Shown here: in pieces, positions 42,701 through 57,500 of the stretch
Layout of the letters: every line of letters starts with the position of its first letter
How positions within the stretch are numbered: the stretch's first letter is position 1
DNA from: Orychophragmus violaceus
Lineage: Eukaryota > Streptophyta > Magnoliopsida > Brassicales > Brassicaceae
Direction of reading: 5' to 3'
Assembly: GCA_030180135.1 (NCBI GenBank)
Contig: CM058231.1
Coordinates: 47,688,235 to 47,752,234, forward strand
Length of the DNA stretch: 64,000 nucleotides
Program-made: the position numbers and the translations under genes
The notes under the pieces: generated by a model
What the model saw: only the letters and a program-made list of their open reading frames with translations
Told to the model about the DNA's origin: nothing
Database searches by the model: none

Positions 42701-44179
42701 GTTTGGAGGCCAAAGGAGTGATTGCAAGTGAAATGGTGATGAAGGACCAAACCGATGAGCTTGAAAGATTGAGTCATATGAAGATGTTACGTTAACTTTT
42801 AGCTCTGGGATTCTAAATCCAAATCATGGGAAATTGAGCTGGCTTTCTAATGGAGGTTGTGTGAAGTCATTCGGTGCTATATGGAAAGAGTTATGCCTGA
42901 TTTACTGGATGCATCTCAACACAGTCTGCAAAAAAGCAGACAGACTCATATCGACCAGCGTATCGACCGAGCAGACCGATACGACCCCTCGGATTAAAAA
43001 CAGACAGTTCATATCGACCAGCATATCAACCAGCCTGGCCGATACGACCCCTCGACAGAAAAATCCGAAGACTCATATCGACCAGCGTATCGACCGAGCA
43101 GACCGATACAGACCCCAAAAACTGCCTTGGATCCGGGTCAACACCCGGTTTGTTCCGGGTTGACCCGGCTCGCACCCTATTGACTATTTAAACCAAAAAC
43201 CTATTTCTTATTGTTTCTTAAGCTTTATTTTATGTTCTAAACACTTTGTAAGAACAAGTTTGGATTTCTTTGATTAATCTAGTACTTCTATTGTGATTCC
43301 TTCATCAAATCTCTCAATCCATCATTAATGTCCGATGATCAACTCTATTTCTATGAGTTTAGTTGATCTATTGATGATTAGTGAGTAGTTCTTCATATGG
43401 CTTATGGTTTAGGTAGGATTAGGTTGATTAGGGGTGATCAATGGATTTCTAGTGCTTGATTGTTTAAAATCTCATCTGTCAAAGTGTGTTTAATGTCTAA
43501 TTAGCCTTGATCAAGTTGATTAGAATGCTTAAGATTTCTTGTTCACCATGTGTTCGATGAAATTCCTGTTCATAGCTTTGATAGAACTTTCACATTCTAG
43601 TGCATGATAATGTATGTTTAGAGTGATTGTTAGTTGTTTGGAACTTGTTTGATTGCTTGCTTGATTCTAATTCACAAATGAGAATTTGTTCTTGGATTAG
43701 GATTAACTTCATTTCTTTGGTCATTGGTGTGTTTAGAGTATAGGATCATCTAGAGCTAGGTTTAGGTATTCTAGGCTTGCATTTGGAGAGTTTCTTATGT
43801 TTTGTAGGTTCTTGGAGTGGCTAAGGATGTTTGGAAGAGTTTGGAGGCCAAAGGAGTGATTGCAAGTGAAATGGTGATGAAGGACCAAACCGATGAGCTT
43901 GAAAGATTGAGTCATATGAAGATGTTACGTTAACTTTTAGCTCTGGGATTCTAAATCCAAATCATGGGAAATTGAGCTGGCTTTCTAATGGAGGTTGTGT
44001 GAAGTCATTCGGTGCTATATGGAAAGAGTTATGCCTGATTTACTGGATGCATCTCAACACAGTCTGCAAAAAAGCAGACAGACTCTTATCGACCAGCGTA
44101 TCGACCGAGCAGACCGATACGACCCCTCGGATTAAAAACAGACAGTTCATATCGACCAGCATATCAACCAGCCTGGCCG

Positions 44180-47100
44180 ATACGACCCCTCGACAGAAAA
44201 ATCCGAAGACTCATATCGACCAGCGTATCGACCGAGCAGACCGATACAGACCCCAAAAACTGCCTTGGATCCGGGTCAACACCCGGTTTGTTCCGGGTTA
44301 ACCCGGCTCGCACCCTATTGACTATTTAAACCAAAAACCTATTTCTTATTGTTTCTTAAGCTTTATTTTATGTTCTAAACACTTTGTAAGAACAAGTTTG
44401 GATTTCTTTGATTAATCTAGTACTTCTATTGTGATTCCTTCATCAAATCTCTCAATCCATCATTAATCTCCGATGATCAACTCTATTTCTATGAGTTTAG
44501 TTGATCTATTGATGATTAGTGAGTAGTTCTTCATATGGCTTCTGGTTTAGGTAGGATTAGGTTGATTAGGGGTGATCAATGGATTTCTAGTGCTTGATTG
44601 TTTAAAATCTCATCTGTCAAAGTGTGTTTAATGTCTAATTAGCCTTGATCAAGTTGATTAGAATGCTTAAGATTTCTTGTTCACCATGTGTTCGATGAAA
44701 TTCCTGTTCATAGCTTTGATAGAACTTTCACATTCTAGTGCATGATAATGTATGTTTAGAGTGATTGTTAGTTGTTTGGAACTTGTTTGATTGCTTGCTT
44801 GATTCTAATTCACAAATGAGAATTTGTTCTTGGATTAGGATTAACTTCATTTCTTTGGTCATTGGTGTGTTTAGAGTATAGGATCATCTAGAGCTAGGTT
44901 TAGGCATTCTAGGCTTGCATTTGGAGAGTTTCTTATGTTTTGTAGGTTCTTGGAGTGGCTAAGGATGTTTGGAAGAGTTTGGAGGCCAAAGGAGTGATTG
45001 CAAGTGAAATGGTGATGAAGGACCAAACCGATGAGCTTGAAAGATTGAGTCATATGAAGATGTTACTTTAACTTTTAGCTCTGGGATTCTAAAAACAAAC
45101 CATGGGAAATTGAGCTGGATTTCTAATGGAGGTTGTGTGAAGTCATTCGGTGCTATATGGAAAGAGTTATGCCTGATTTACTGGATGCATCTCAACACAG
45201 TCTGCAAAAAAGCAGACAGACTCATATCGACCAGCGTATCGACCGAGCAGACCGATACGACCCCTCGGATTAAAAACAGACAGTTCTTATCGAACAACAT
45301 ATCGACCAGCCTGGCCGATACGACCCCTCGACAGAAAAATCCGAAGACTCATATCGACCAGCGCATCGACCGAGCAGACCGATACAGACCCGAGAAACTG
45401 CCTTGGATCCGGGTCAACACCCGGTTTGTTCCGGGTTGACCCGGCTCGCACCCTATTGACTATTTAAGCCAAAAACCTTTACCTTATTGTTTCTTAAGCT
45501 TTATTTTATGTTCTAAACACTTTGTAAGAACAAGTTTGGATTTCTTTGATTAATCTAGTACTTCTTTTGTGATTCCTTCATCAAATCTCTCAATCCATCA
45601 TTAATCTCCGATGATCAACTCTATTTCTATGAGTTTAGTTGATCTAATGATGATTAGTGAGTAGTTCTTCATAGGGCTTCTGGGTTAGGTAGGATTAGGT
45701 TGATTAGGGGTGATCAATGGATTTCTAGTGCTTGATTGTTTAAAATCTCATCTGTCAAAGTGTGTTTAATGTCTAATTAGCCTTGATCAAGTTGATTAGA
45801 ATGCTTAAGATTTCTTGTTCACCATGTGTTCGATGAAATTCCTGTTCATAGCTTTGATAGAACTTTCACATTCTAGCGCATGAGAATGTATGTTTAGAGT
45901 GATTGTTAGTTGTTTAGAACTTGTTTGATTGCTTGCTTGATTCTAATTCACAAATGAGAATTTGTTCTTGGATTAGGATTAACTTCATTTCTTTGGTCAT
46001 TGGTGTGTTTAGAGTATAAGATCATCTAGAGCTAGGTTTAGGCATTATAGACTTGCATTTGGAGTGTTTCTTATGTTTTGTAGGTTCTTGGAGTGACTAA
46101 GGATGTTTGGAAGAGTTTTGAGGCCAAAGGAGTGATTGCAAGTGAAATGGTGATGAAGGACCAAACCGATGAGTTTGAAAGATTGAGTCATATGAAGATG
46201 TTACGTTAACTTTTAGCTCTGGGATTCTAAATACAAATCATGGGAAATTGAGCTGGATTTCTAATGGAGGTTGTGTGAAGTCATTCGGTGCTATATGGAA
46301 AGAGTTATGCCTGATTTACTGGATGCATCTCAACACAGTCTGCAAAAAAGCAGACAGACTCATATCGACCAGCGTATCGACCGAGCAGACCGATACGACC
46401 CCTCGGATTAAAAACAGACAGTTCATATCGACCAGCATATCGACCAGCCTGGCCGATACGACCCCTCGACAGAAAAATCCGAAGACTCATATCGACCAGC
46501 GTATCGACCGAGCAGACCGATACAGACCCCAAAAACTGCCTTGGATCCGGGTCAACACCCGGTTTGTTCCGGGTTAACCCGGCTCGCACCCTATTGACTA
46601 TTTAAACCAAAAACCTATTTCTTATTGTTTCTTAAGCTTTATTTTATGTTCTAAACACTTTGTAAGAACAAGTTTGGATTTCTTTGATTAATCTAGTACT
46701 TCTATTGTGATTCCTTCATCAAATCTCTCAATCCATCATTAATCTCCGATGATCAACTCTATTTCTATGAGTTTAGTTGATCTATTGATGATTAGTGAGT
46801 AGTTCTTCATATGGCTTCTGGTTTAGGTAGGATTAGGTTGATTAGGGGTGATCAATGGATTTCTAGTGCTTGATTGTTTAAAATCTCATCTGTCAAAGTG
46901 TGTTTAATGTCTAATTAGCCTTGATCAAGTTGATTAGAATGCTTAAGATTTCTTGTTCACCATGTGTTCGATGAAATTCCTGTTCATAGCTTTGATAGAA
47001 CTTTCACATTCTAGTGCATGATAATGTATGTTTAGAGTGATTGTTAGTTGTTTGGAACTTGTTTGATTGCTTGCTTGATTCTAATTCACAAATGAGAATT

Positions 47101-48525
47101 TGTTCTTGGATTAGGATTAACTTCATTTCTTTGGTCATTGGTGTGTTTAGAGTATAGGATCATCTAGAGCTAGGTTTAGGCATTCTAGGCTTGCATTTGG
47201 AGAGTTTCTTATGTTTTGTAGGTTCTTGGAGTGGCTAAGGATGTTTGGAAGAGTTTGGAGGCCAAAGGAGTGATTGCAAGTGAAATGGTGATGAAGGACC
47301 AAACCGATGAGCTTGAAAGATTGAGTCATATGAAGATGTTACTTTAACTTTTAGCTCTGGGATTCTAAAAACAAACCATGGGAAATTGAGCTGGATTTCT
47401 AATGGAGGTTGTGTGAAGTCATTCGGTGCTATATGGAAAGAGTTATGCCTGATTTACTGGATGCATCTCAACACAGTCTGCAAAAAAGCAGACAGACTCA
47501 TATCGACCAGCGTATCGACCGAGCAGACCGATACGACCCCTCGGATTAAAAACAGACAGTTCTTATCGAACAACATATCGACCAGCCTGGCCGATACGAC
47601 CCCTCGACAGAAAAATCCGAAGACTCATATCGACCAGCGCATCGACCGAGCAGACCGATACAGACCCGAGAAACTGCCTTGGATCCGGGTCAACACCCGG
47701 TTTGTTCCGGGTTGACCCGGCTCGCACCCTATTGACTATTTAAGCCAAAAACCTTTACCTTATTGTTTCTTAAGCTTTATTTTATGTTCTAAACACTTTG
47801 TAAGAACAAGTTTGGATTTCTTTGATTAATCTAGTACTTCTTTTGTGATTCCTTCATCAAATCTCTCAATCCATCATTAATCTCCGATGATCAACTCTAT
47901 TTCTATGAGTTTAGTTGATCTAATGATGATTAGTGAGTAGTTCTTCATAGGGCTTCTGGGTTAGGTAGGATTAGGTTGATTAGGGGTGATCAATGGATTT
48001 CTAGTGCTTGATTGTTTAAAATCTCATCTGTCAAAGTGTGTTTAATGTCTAATTAGCCTTGATCAAGTTGATTAGAATGCTTAAGATTTCTTGTTCACCA
48101 TGTGTTCGATGAAATTCCTGTTCATAGCTTTGATAGAACTTTCACATTCTAGCGCATGAGAATGTATGTTTAGAGTGATTGTTAGTTGTTTAGAACTTGT
48201 TTGATTGCTTGCTTGATTCTAATTCACAAATGAGAATTTGTTCTTGGATTAGGATTAACTTCATTTCTTTGGTCATTGGTGTGTTTAGAGTATAAGATCA
48301 TCTAGAGCTAGGTTTAGGCATTATAGACTTGCATTTGGAGTGTTTCTTATGTTTTGTAGGTTCTTGGAGTGACTAAGGATGTTTGGAAGAGTTTTGAGGC
48401 CAAAGGAGTGATTGCAAGTGAAATGGTGATGAAGGACCAAACCGATGAGTTTGAAAGATTGAGTCATATGAAGATGTTACGTTAACTTTTAGCTCTGGGA
48501 TTCTAAATACAAATCATGGGAAATT
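44180..48525 (+). repeat. Recent two-monomer duplication inside the array (2276-bp offset)
   Basis: Private variants occur twice, exactly 2276 bp apart: GGGTTAACCC (about 44296 and 46572), CTTATCGAACAAC (about 45287 and 47563), ACCTTTACC (about 45474 and 47750) and GAGTTTTGAGG (about 46123 and 48399). No other monomer has them. The tract is bounded by differences before about 44170 and after about 46253. Confidence 0.85.
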
Positions 48526-51500
48526 GAGCTGGCTTTCTAATGGAGGTTGTGTGAAGTCATTCGGTGCTATATGGAAAGAGTTATGCCTGATTTACTGGAT
48601 GCATCTCAACACAGTCTGCAAAAAAGCATACAGACTCATATCGACCAGCGTATCGACCGAGCAGACCGATACGACCCCTCGGATTAAAAACAGACAGTTC
48701 ATATCGACCAGCATATCGACCAGCCTGGCCGATACGACCCCTCGACAGAAAAATCCGAAGACTCATATCGACCAGCGTATCGACCGAGCAGACCGATACA
48801 GACCCCAAAAACTGCCTTGGATCCGGGTCAACACCCGGTTTGTTCCGGGTTGACCCGGCTCGCACCCTATTTACTATTTAAACCAAAAACCTATTTCTTA
48901 TTGTTTCTTAAGCTTTATTTTATGTTCTAAACACTTTGTAAGAACAAGTTTGGATTTCTTTTATTAATCTAGTACTTCTTTTATGATTCCTTCATCAAAT
49001 CTCTCAATCCATCATTAATCTCCGATGATCAACTCTATTTCTATGAGTTTAGTTGATCTAATGATGATTAGTGAGTAGTTCTTCATATGGCTTATGGGTT
49101 AGGTAGGATTAGGTTGATTAGGGGTGATCAATGGATTTCTAGTGCTTGATTGTTTAAAATCTCATCTGTCAAAGTGTGTTTAATGTCTAATTAGCCTTGA
49201 TCAAGTTGATTAGAATGCTTAAGATTTCTTGTTCACCATGTGTTCGATGAAATTCCTGTTCATAGCTTTGATAGAACTTTCACATTCTAGTGCATGATAA
49301 TGTATGTTTAGAGTGATTGTTAGTTGTTTGGAACTTGTTTGATTGCTTGCTTGATTCTAATTCACAAATGAGAATTTGTTCTTGGATTAGGATTAACTTC
49401 ATTTCTTTGGTCATTGGTATGTTTAGAGTATAGGATCATCTAGAGCTAGGTTTAGACATTATAGGCTTGCATTTGGAGAGTTTCTTATGTTTTGTAGGTT
49501 CTTTGAGTGGCTAAGGATGTTTGGAAGAGTTTGGAGGCCAAAGGAGTGATTGCAAGTGAAATGGTGATGAAGGACCAAACCGATGAGCTTGAAAGATTGA
49601 GTCATATGAAGATGTTACTTTAACGTTTAGCTCTGGGATTCTAAAAACAAACCATGGGAAATTGAGCTGGATTTCTAATGGAGGTTGTGTGAAGTCATTC
49701 TGTGCTATATGGAAAGAGTTATGCCTGATTTACTGGATGCATCTCAACACAGTCTGCAAAAAAGCAGACAGACTCACATCGACCAGCGTATCGACCGAGC
49801 AGACCGATACGACCCCTCGGATTAAAAACAGACAGTTCTTATCGACCAACATATCGACCAGCCTGGCCGATACGACCCCTCGACAGAAAAATCCGAAGAC
49901 TCATATCGACCAGCGCATCGACCGAGCAGACCGATACAGACCCCAAAAACTGCCTTGGATCCGGGTCAACACCCGGTTTGTTCCGGGTTGACCCGGCTCG
50001 CACCCTATTGACTATTTAAACCAAAAACCTATTTCTTATTGTTTCTTAAGCTTTATTTTATGTTCTAAACACTTTGTAAGAACAAGTTTGGATTTCTTTT
50101 ATTAATCTAGTACTTCTTTTATGATTCCTTCATCAAATCTCTCAATCCATCATTAATCTCCGATGATCAACTCTATTTCTATGAGTTTAGTTGATCTAAT
50201 GATGATTAGTGAGTAGTTCTTCATAGGGCTTCTGGGTTAGGTAGGATTAGGTTGATTAGGGGTGATCAATGGATTTCTAGTGCTTGATTGTTTAAAATCT
50301 CATCTGTCAAAGTGTGTTTAATGTCTAATTAGCCTTGATCAAGTTGATTAGAATGCTTAAGATTTCTTGTTCACCATGTGTTCGATGAAATTCCTGTTCA
50401 TAGCTTTGATAGAACTTTCACATTCTAGCGCATGAGAATGTATGTTTAGAGTGATTGTTAGTTGTTTAGAACTTGTTTGATTGCTTGCTTGATTCTAATT
50501 CACAAATGAGAATTTGTTCTTGGATTAGGATTAACTTCATTTATTTGGTCATTGGTGTGTTTAGAGTATAGGATCATCTAGAGCTAGGTTTAGGCATTCT
50601 AGACTTGCATTTGGAGTGTTTCTTATGTTTTGTAGGTTCTTGGAGTGACTAAGGATGTTTGGAAGAGTTTGGAGGCCAAAGGAGTGATTGCAAGTGAAAT
50701 GGTGATGAAGGACCAAACCGATGAGTTTGAAAGATTGAGTCATATGAAGATGTTACGTTAACTTTTAGCTCTGGGATTCTAAATACAAATCATGGGAAAT
50801 TGAGCTGGCTTTCTAATGGAGGTTGTGTGAAGTCATTCGGTGCTATATGGAAAGAGTTATGCCTGATTTACTGGATGCATCTCAACACAGTCTGCAAAAA
50901 AGAAGACAGACTCATATCGACCAGCGTATCGACCGAGCAGACCGATACGACCCCTCGGATTAAAAACAGACAGTTCATATCGATCAGCATATCGACCAGC
51001 CTGGCCGATACGACCCCTCGACAGAAAAATCCGAAGACTCATATCGACCAGCGTATCGACCGAGCAGACCGTTACAGACCCCAAAAACTGCCTTGGATCC
51101 GGGTCAACACCCGGTTTGTTCCGGGTTGACCCGGCTCGCACCGGCTCGCACCCTATTGACTATTTAAACCAAAAACCTATTTCTTATTGTTTCTTAAGCT
51201 TTATTTTATGTTCTAAACACTTTGTAAGAACAAGTTTGGATTTCTTTTATTAATCTAGTACTTCTTTTGTGATTCCTTCATCAAATCTCTCAATCCATCA
51301 TTAATCTCCGATGATCAACTCTATTTCTATGAGTTTAGTTGATCTAATGATGATTAGTGAGTAGTTCTTCATATGGCTTATGGGTTAGGTAGGATTAGGT
51401 TGATTAGGGGTGATCAATGGATTTCTAGTGCTTGATTGTTTAAAATCTCATATGTCAAAGTGTGTTTAATGTCTAATTAGCCTTGATCAAGTTGATTAGA

Positions 51501-54500
51501 ATGCTTAAGATTTCTTGTTCACCATGTGTTCGATGAAATTCATGTTCATAGCTTTGATAGAACTTTCACATTCTAGTGCATGATAATGTATGTTTAGAGT
51601 GATTGTTAGTTGTTTGGAACTTGTTTGATTGCTTGCTTGATTCTAATTCACAAATGAGAATTTGTTCTTGGATTAGGATTAACTTCATTTCTTTGGTCAT
51701 TGGTATGTTTAGAGTATAGGATCATCTAGAGCTAGGTTTAGGCATTCTAGGCTTGCATTTGGAGAGTTTCTTATGTTTTGTAGGTTCTTGGAGTGGCTAA
51801 GGATGTTTGGAAGAGTTTGGAGGCCAAAGGAGTGATTGCAAGTGAAATGGTGATGAAGGACCAAACTGATGAGCTTGAAAGATTGAGTCATATGAAGATG
51901 TTACTTTAACTTTTAGCTCTGGGATTCTAAACACAAACCATGGGAAATTGAGCTGGATTTCTAATGGAGGTTGTGTGAAGTCATTCGGTGCTATATGGAA
52001 AGAGTTATGCCTGATTTACTGGATGCATCTCAACACAGTCTGCAAAAAAGCAGACATACTCATATCGACCAGCGTATCGACCGAGCAGACCGATACGACC
52101 CCTCGGATTAAAAACAGACAGTTCTTATCGACCAACATATCGACCTGCCTGGCCGATACGACCTCTCGACAGAAAAATCCGAAGACTCATATCGACCAGC
52201 GCATCGACCGAGCAGACCGATACAGACCCCAAAAACTGCCTTGGATCCGGGTCAACACCCGGTTTGTTCCGGGTTGACCCGGCTCGCACCCTATTGACTA
52301 TTTAAGCCAAAAACCTATTTCTTATTGTTTCTTAAGCTTTATTTTATGTTCTAAACACTTTGTAAGAACAAGTTTGAATTTCTTTGATTAATCTAGTACT
52401 TCTTTTGTGATTCCTTCATCAAATCTCTCAATCCATCATTAATCTCCGATGATCAACTCTATTTCTATGAGTTTAGTTGATCTAATGATGATTAGTGAGT
52501 AGTTCTTCATAGGGCTTCTGGGTTAGGTAGGATTAGGTTGATTAGGGGTGATCAATGGATTTCTAGTGCTTGATTGTTTAAAATCTCATCTGTCAAAGTG
52601 TGTTTAATGTCTAATTAGCCTTGATCAAGTTGATTAGAATGCTTAAGATTTCTTGTTCACCATGTATTCGATGAAATTCCTGTTCATAGCTTTGATAGAA
52701 CTTTCACATTCTAGCGCATGAGAATGTATGTTTAGAGTGATTGTTAGTTGTTTAGAACTTGTTTGATTGCTTGCTTGATTCTAATTCACAAATGAGAATT
52801 TGTTCTTGGATTAGGATTAACTTCATTTCTTTGGTCATTGGTGTGTTTAGAGTATAGGATCATCTAGAGCTAGGTTTAGGCATTCTAGACTTGCATTTGG
52901 AGTTTTTCTTATGTTTTGTAGGTTCTTAGAGTGGCTAAGGATGTTTGGAAGAGTTTGGAGGCCAAAGGAGTGATTGCAAGTGAAATGGTGATGAAGGACC
53001 AAACCGATGAGCTTGAAAGATTGAGTTATATGAAGATGTTACTTTAACTTTTAGCTCTGGGATTCTAAAAACAAACCATGGGAAATTGAGCTGGATTTCT
53101 AATGGAGGTTGTGTGAAGTCATTCGGTGCTATATGGAAAGAGTTATGCCTGATTTACTGGATGCATCTCAACACAGTCTGCAAGAAAGCAGACAGACTCA
53201 TATCGACCAGCGTATCGACCGAGCAGACCGATACGACCCCTCGGATTAAAAACAGACAGTTCTTATCGACCAACATATCGACCAGCCTGGCCGATACGTC
53301 CCCTCGACAGAAAAATCCGAAGACTCATATCGACCAGCGCATCGACCGAGCAGACCGATACAGACCCCAGAAACTGCCTTGGATCCGGGTTAACACCCGG
53401 TTTGTTCCGGGTTGACCCGGCTCGCACCCTATTGACTATTTAAGCAAAAAACTTATTTCTTATTGTTTCTTAAGCTTTATTTTATGTTCTAAACACTTTG
53501 TAAGAACAAGTTTGGATTTCTTTGATTAATCTAGTACTTCTTTTGTGATTCCTTCATCAAATCTCTCAATCCATCATTAATCTCCGATGATCAACTCTAT
53601 TTCTATGAGTTTAGTTGATCTAATGATGATTAGTGAGTAGTTCTTCATAGGGCTTCTGGGTTAGGTAGGATTAGGTTGATTAGGGATGATCAATGGATTT
53701 CTAGTGCTTGATTGTTTAAAATCTCATATGTCAAAGTGTGTTTAATGTCTAATTAGCCTTGATCAAGTTGATTAGAATGCTTAAGATTTCTTGTTCACCA
53801 TGTGTTCGATGAAATTCATGTTCATAGCTTTGATAGAACTTTCACATTCTAGCGCATGAGAATGTATGTTTAGAGTGTGATTGTTAGTTGTTTAGAACTT
53901 GTTTGATTGCTTGCTTGATTCTAATTCACAAATGAGAATTTGTTCTTGGATTAGGATTAACTTCATTTCTTTGGTCATTGGTGTGTTTAGAGTATAGGAT
54001 CATCTAGAGCTAGGTTTAGGCATTCTAGACTTGCATTTGGAGTGTTTCTTATGTTTTGTAGGTTCTTGGAGTGACTAAGGATGTTTGGAAGAGTTTGGAG
54101 GCCAAAGGAGTGATTGCAAGTGAAATGGTGATGAAGGACCAAACCGATGAGTTTGAAAGATTGAGTCATATGAAGATGTTACGTTAACTTTTAGCTCTGG
54201 GATTCTAAATACAAATCATGGGAAATTGAGCTGGCTTTCTAATGGAGGTTGTGTGAAGTCATTCGGTGCTATATGGAAAGAGTTATGCCTGATTTACTAG
54301 ATGCATCTCAACACAGTCTGCAAAAAAGCAGACAGACTCATATCGACCAGCGTATCGACCGAGCAGACCGATACGACCCCTCGGATTAAAAACAGACAGT
54401 TCATATCGACCAGCATATCGACCAGCCTGGCCGATACGACCCCTCGACAGAAAAATCCGAAGACTCATATCGACCAGCGTATCGACCGAGCAGACTGATA

Positions 54501-57500
54501 CAGACCCCAAAAACTGCCTTGGATCCGGGTCAACACCCGGTTTGTTCCGGGTTGACCCGGCTCGCACCCTATTGACTATTTAAACCAAAAACCTATTTCT
54601 TATTGTTTCTTAATCTTTATTTTATGTTCTAAACACTTTGTAAGAACAAGTTTGGATTTCTTTTATTAATCTAGTACTTCTTTTGTGATTCCTTCATCAA
54701 ATCTCTCAATCCATCATTAATCTCCGATGATCAACTCTATTTCTATGAGTTTAGTTGATCTAATGATGATTAGTGAGTAGTTCTTCATAGGGCTTCTGGG
54801 TTAGGTAGGATTAGGTTGATTAGGGGTGATCAATGGATTTCCAGTGCTTGATTGTTTAAAATCTCATCTGTCAAAGTGTGTTTAATGTCTAATTAGCCTT
54901 GATCAAGTTGATTAGAATGCTTAAGATTTCTTGTTCACCATGTGTTCGATGAAATTCCTGTTCATAGATTTGATAGAACTTTCACATTCTAGTGCATGAT
55001 AATGTATGTTTAGAGTGATTGTTAGTTGTTTGGAACTTGTTTGATTGCTTGCTTGATTCTAATTCACAAATGAGAATTTGTTCTTGGATTAGGATTAACT
55101 TCATTTCTTTGGTCATTGGTATGTTTAGAGTATAGGATCATCTAGAGCTAGGTTAGGCATTCTAGGCTTGCATTTGGAGAGTTTCTTATGTTTTGTAGGT
55201 TCTTGGAGTGGCTAAGGATGTTTGGAAGAGTTTGGAGGCCAAAGGAGTGATTGCAAGTGAAATGGTGATGAAGGACCAAACCGATGAGCTTGAAAGATTG
55301 AGTCATATGAAGATGTTACTTTAACTTTTAGCTCTGGGATTCTAAAAACAAACCATGGGAAATTGAGCTGGATTTCTAATGGAGGTTGTGTGAAGTCATT
55401 CGGTGCTATATGGAAAGAGTTATGCCTGATTTACTGGATGCATCTCAACACAGTCTGCAAAAAAGCAGACAGACTCATATCGACCAGCGTATCGACCGAG
55501 CAGACCGATACGACCCCTCGGATTAAAAACAGACAGTTCTTATCGACCAACATATCGACCAGCCTGGCCGATACGACCCCTCGACAGAAAAATCCGAAGA
55601 CTCATATCGACCAGCGCATCGACCGAGCAGACCGATACAGACCCCAAAAACTGTCTTGGATCCGGGTCAACACCCGGTTTGTTCCGGGTTGACCCGGCTC
55701 GCACCCTATTGACTATTTAAGCCAAAAACCTATTTCTTATTGTTTCTTAAGCTTTATTTTATGTTCTAAACACTTTGTAAGAACAAGTTTGGATTTCTTT
55801 GATTAATCTAGTACTTCTTTTGTGATTCCTTCATCAAATCTCTCAATCCATCATTAATCTCCGATGATCAACTCTATTTCTATGAGTTTAGTTGATCTAA
55901 TGATGATTAGTGAGTAGTTCTTCATAGGGCTTCTGGGTTAGGTAGGATTAGGTTGATTAGGGGTGATCAATGGATTTCTAGTGCTTGATTGTTTAAAATC
56001 TCATCTGTCAAAGTGTGTTTAATGTCTAATTAGCCTTGATCAAGTTGATTAGAATGCTTAAGATTTCTTGTTCACCATGTGTTCGATGAAATTCCTGTTC
56101 ATAGCTTTGATAGAACTTTCACATTCGAGCGCATGAGAATGTATGTTTAGAGTGATTGTTAGTTGTTTAGAACTTGTTTTATTGCTTGCTTGATTCTAAT
56201 TCACAAATGAGAATTTGTTCTTGGATTAGGATTAACTTCATTTCTTTGGTCATTGGTGTGTTTAGAGTATAGGATCATCTAGAGCTAGGTTTAGGCATTC
56301 TAGACTTGCATTTGGAGTGTTTATTATGTTTTGTAGGTTCTTGGAGTGACTAAGGATGTTTGGAAGAGTTTGGAGGCCAAATGAGTGATTGCAAGTGAAA
56401 TGGTGATGAAGGACCAAACCGATGAGTTTGAAATATTGAGTCATATGAAGATGTTACGTTAACTTTTAGCTCTGGGATTCTAAATACAAATCATGGGAAA
56501 TTGAGCTGGCTTTCTAATGGAGGTTGTGTGAAGTCATTCAGTGCTATATGGAAAGAGTTATGCCTGATTTACTGGATGCATCTCAACACAGTCTGCAAAA
56601 AAGCAGACAGACTCATATCGACCAGCGTATCGACCGAGCAGACCGATACGACCCCTCGGATTAAAAACAGACAGTTCATATCGACCAGCATATCGACCAG
56701 CCTGTCCGATACGACCCCTCGACAGAAAAATCCGAAGACTCATATCGACCAGCGTATCGACCGAGCAGACCGATACAGACCCCAAAAACTGCCTTGGATC
56801 CGGGTCAACACCCGGTTTGTTCCGGGTTGACCCGGCTCGCACCCTATTGACTATTTAAACCAAAAACCTATTTCTTATTGTTTCTTAAGCTTTATTTTAT
56901 GTTCTAAACACTTTGTAAGAACAAGTTTGGATTTCTTTTATTAATCTAGTACTTCTTTTGTGATTCCTTCATCAAATCTCTCAATCCATCATTAATCTCC
57001 GATGATCAACTCTATTTCTATGAGTTTAGTTGATCTAATGATGATTAGTGAGTAGTTCTTCATATGGCTTATGGGTTAGGTAGGATTAGGTTGATTAGGG
57101 GTGATCAATGGATTTCTAGTGCTTGATTGTTTAAAATCTCATCTGTCAAAGTGTGTTTAATGTCTAATTAGCCTTGATCAAGTTGATTAGAATGCTTAAG
57201 ATTTCTTGTTCACCATGTGTTCGATGAAATTCCTGTTCATAGCTTTGATAGAACTTTCACATTCTAGTGCATGATAATGTATGTTTAGAGTGATTGTTAG
57301 TTGTTTGGAACTTGTTTGATTGCTTGCTTGATTCTAATTCACAAATGAGAATTTGTTCTTGGATTAGGATTAACTTCATTTCTTTGGTCATTGGTATGTT
57401 TAGAGTATAGGATCATCTAGAGCTAGGTTTAGGCATTCTAGGCTTGCATTTGGAGATTTTCTTATGTTTTGTAGGTTCTTGGAGTGGCTAAGGATGTTTG

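Noticed and set aside
42595..42777. A 60-codon minus-strand ORF repeated through the array
   Set aside because: It is low-complexity, matches nothing I recognise, is lost in several monomers, and is explained by repetition of one chance frame.
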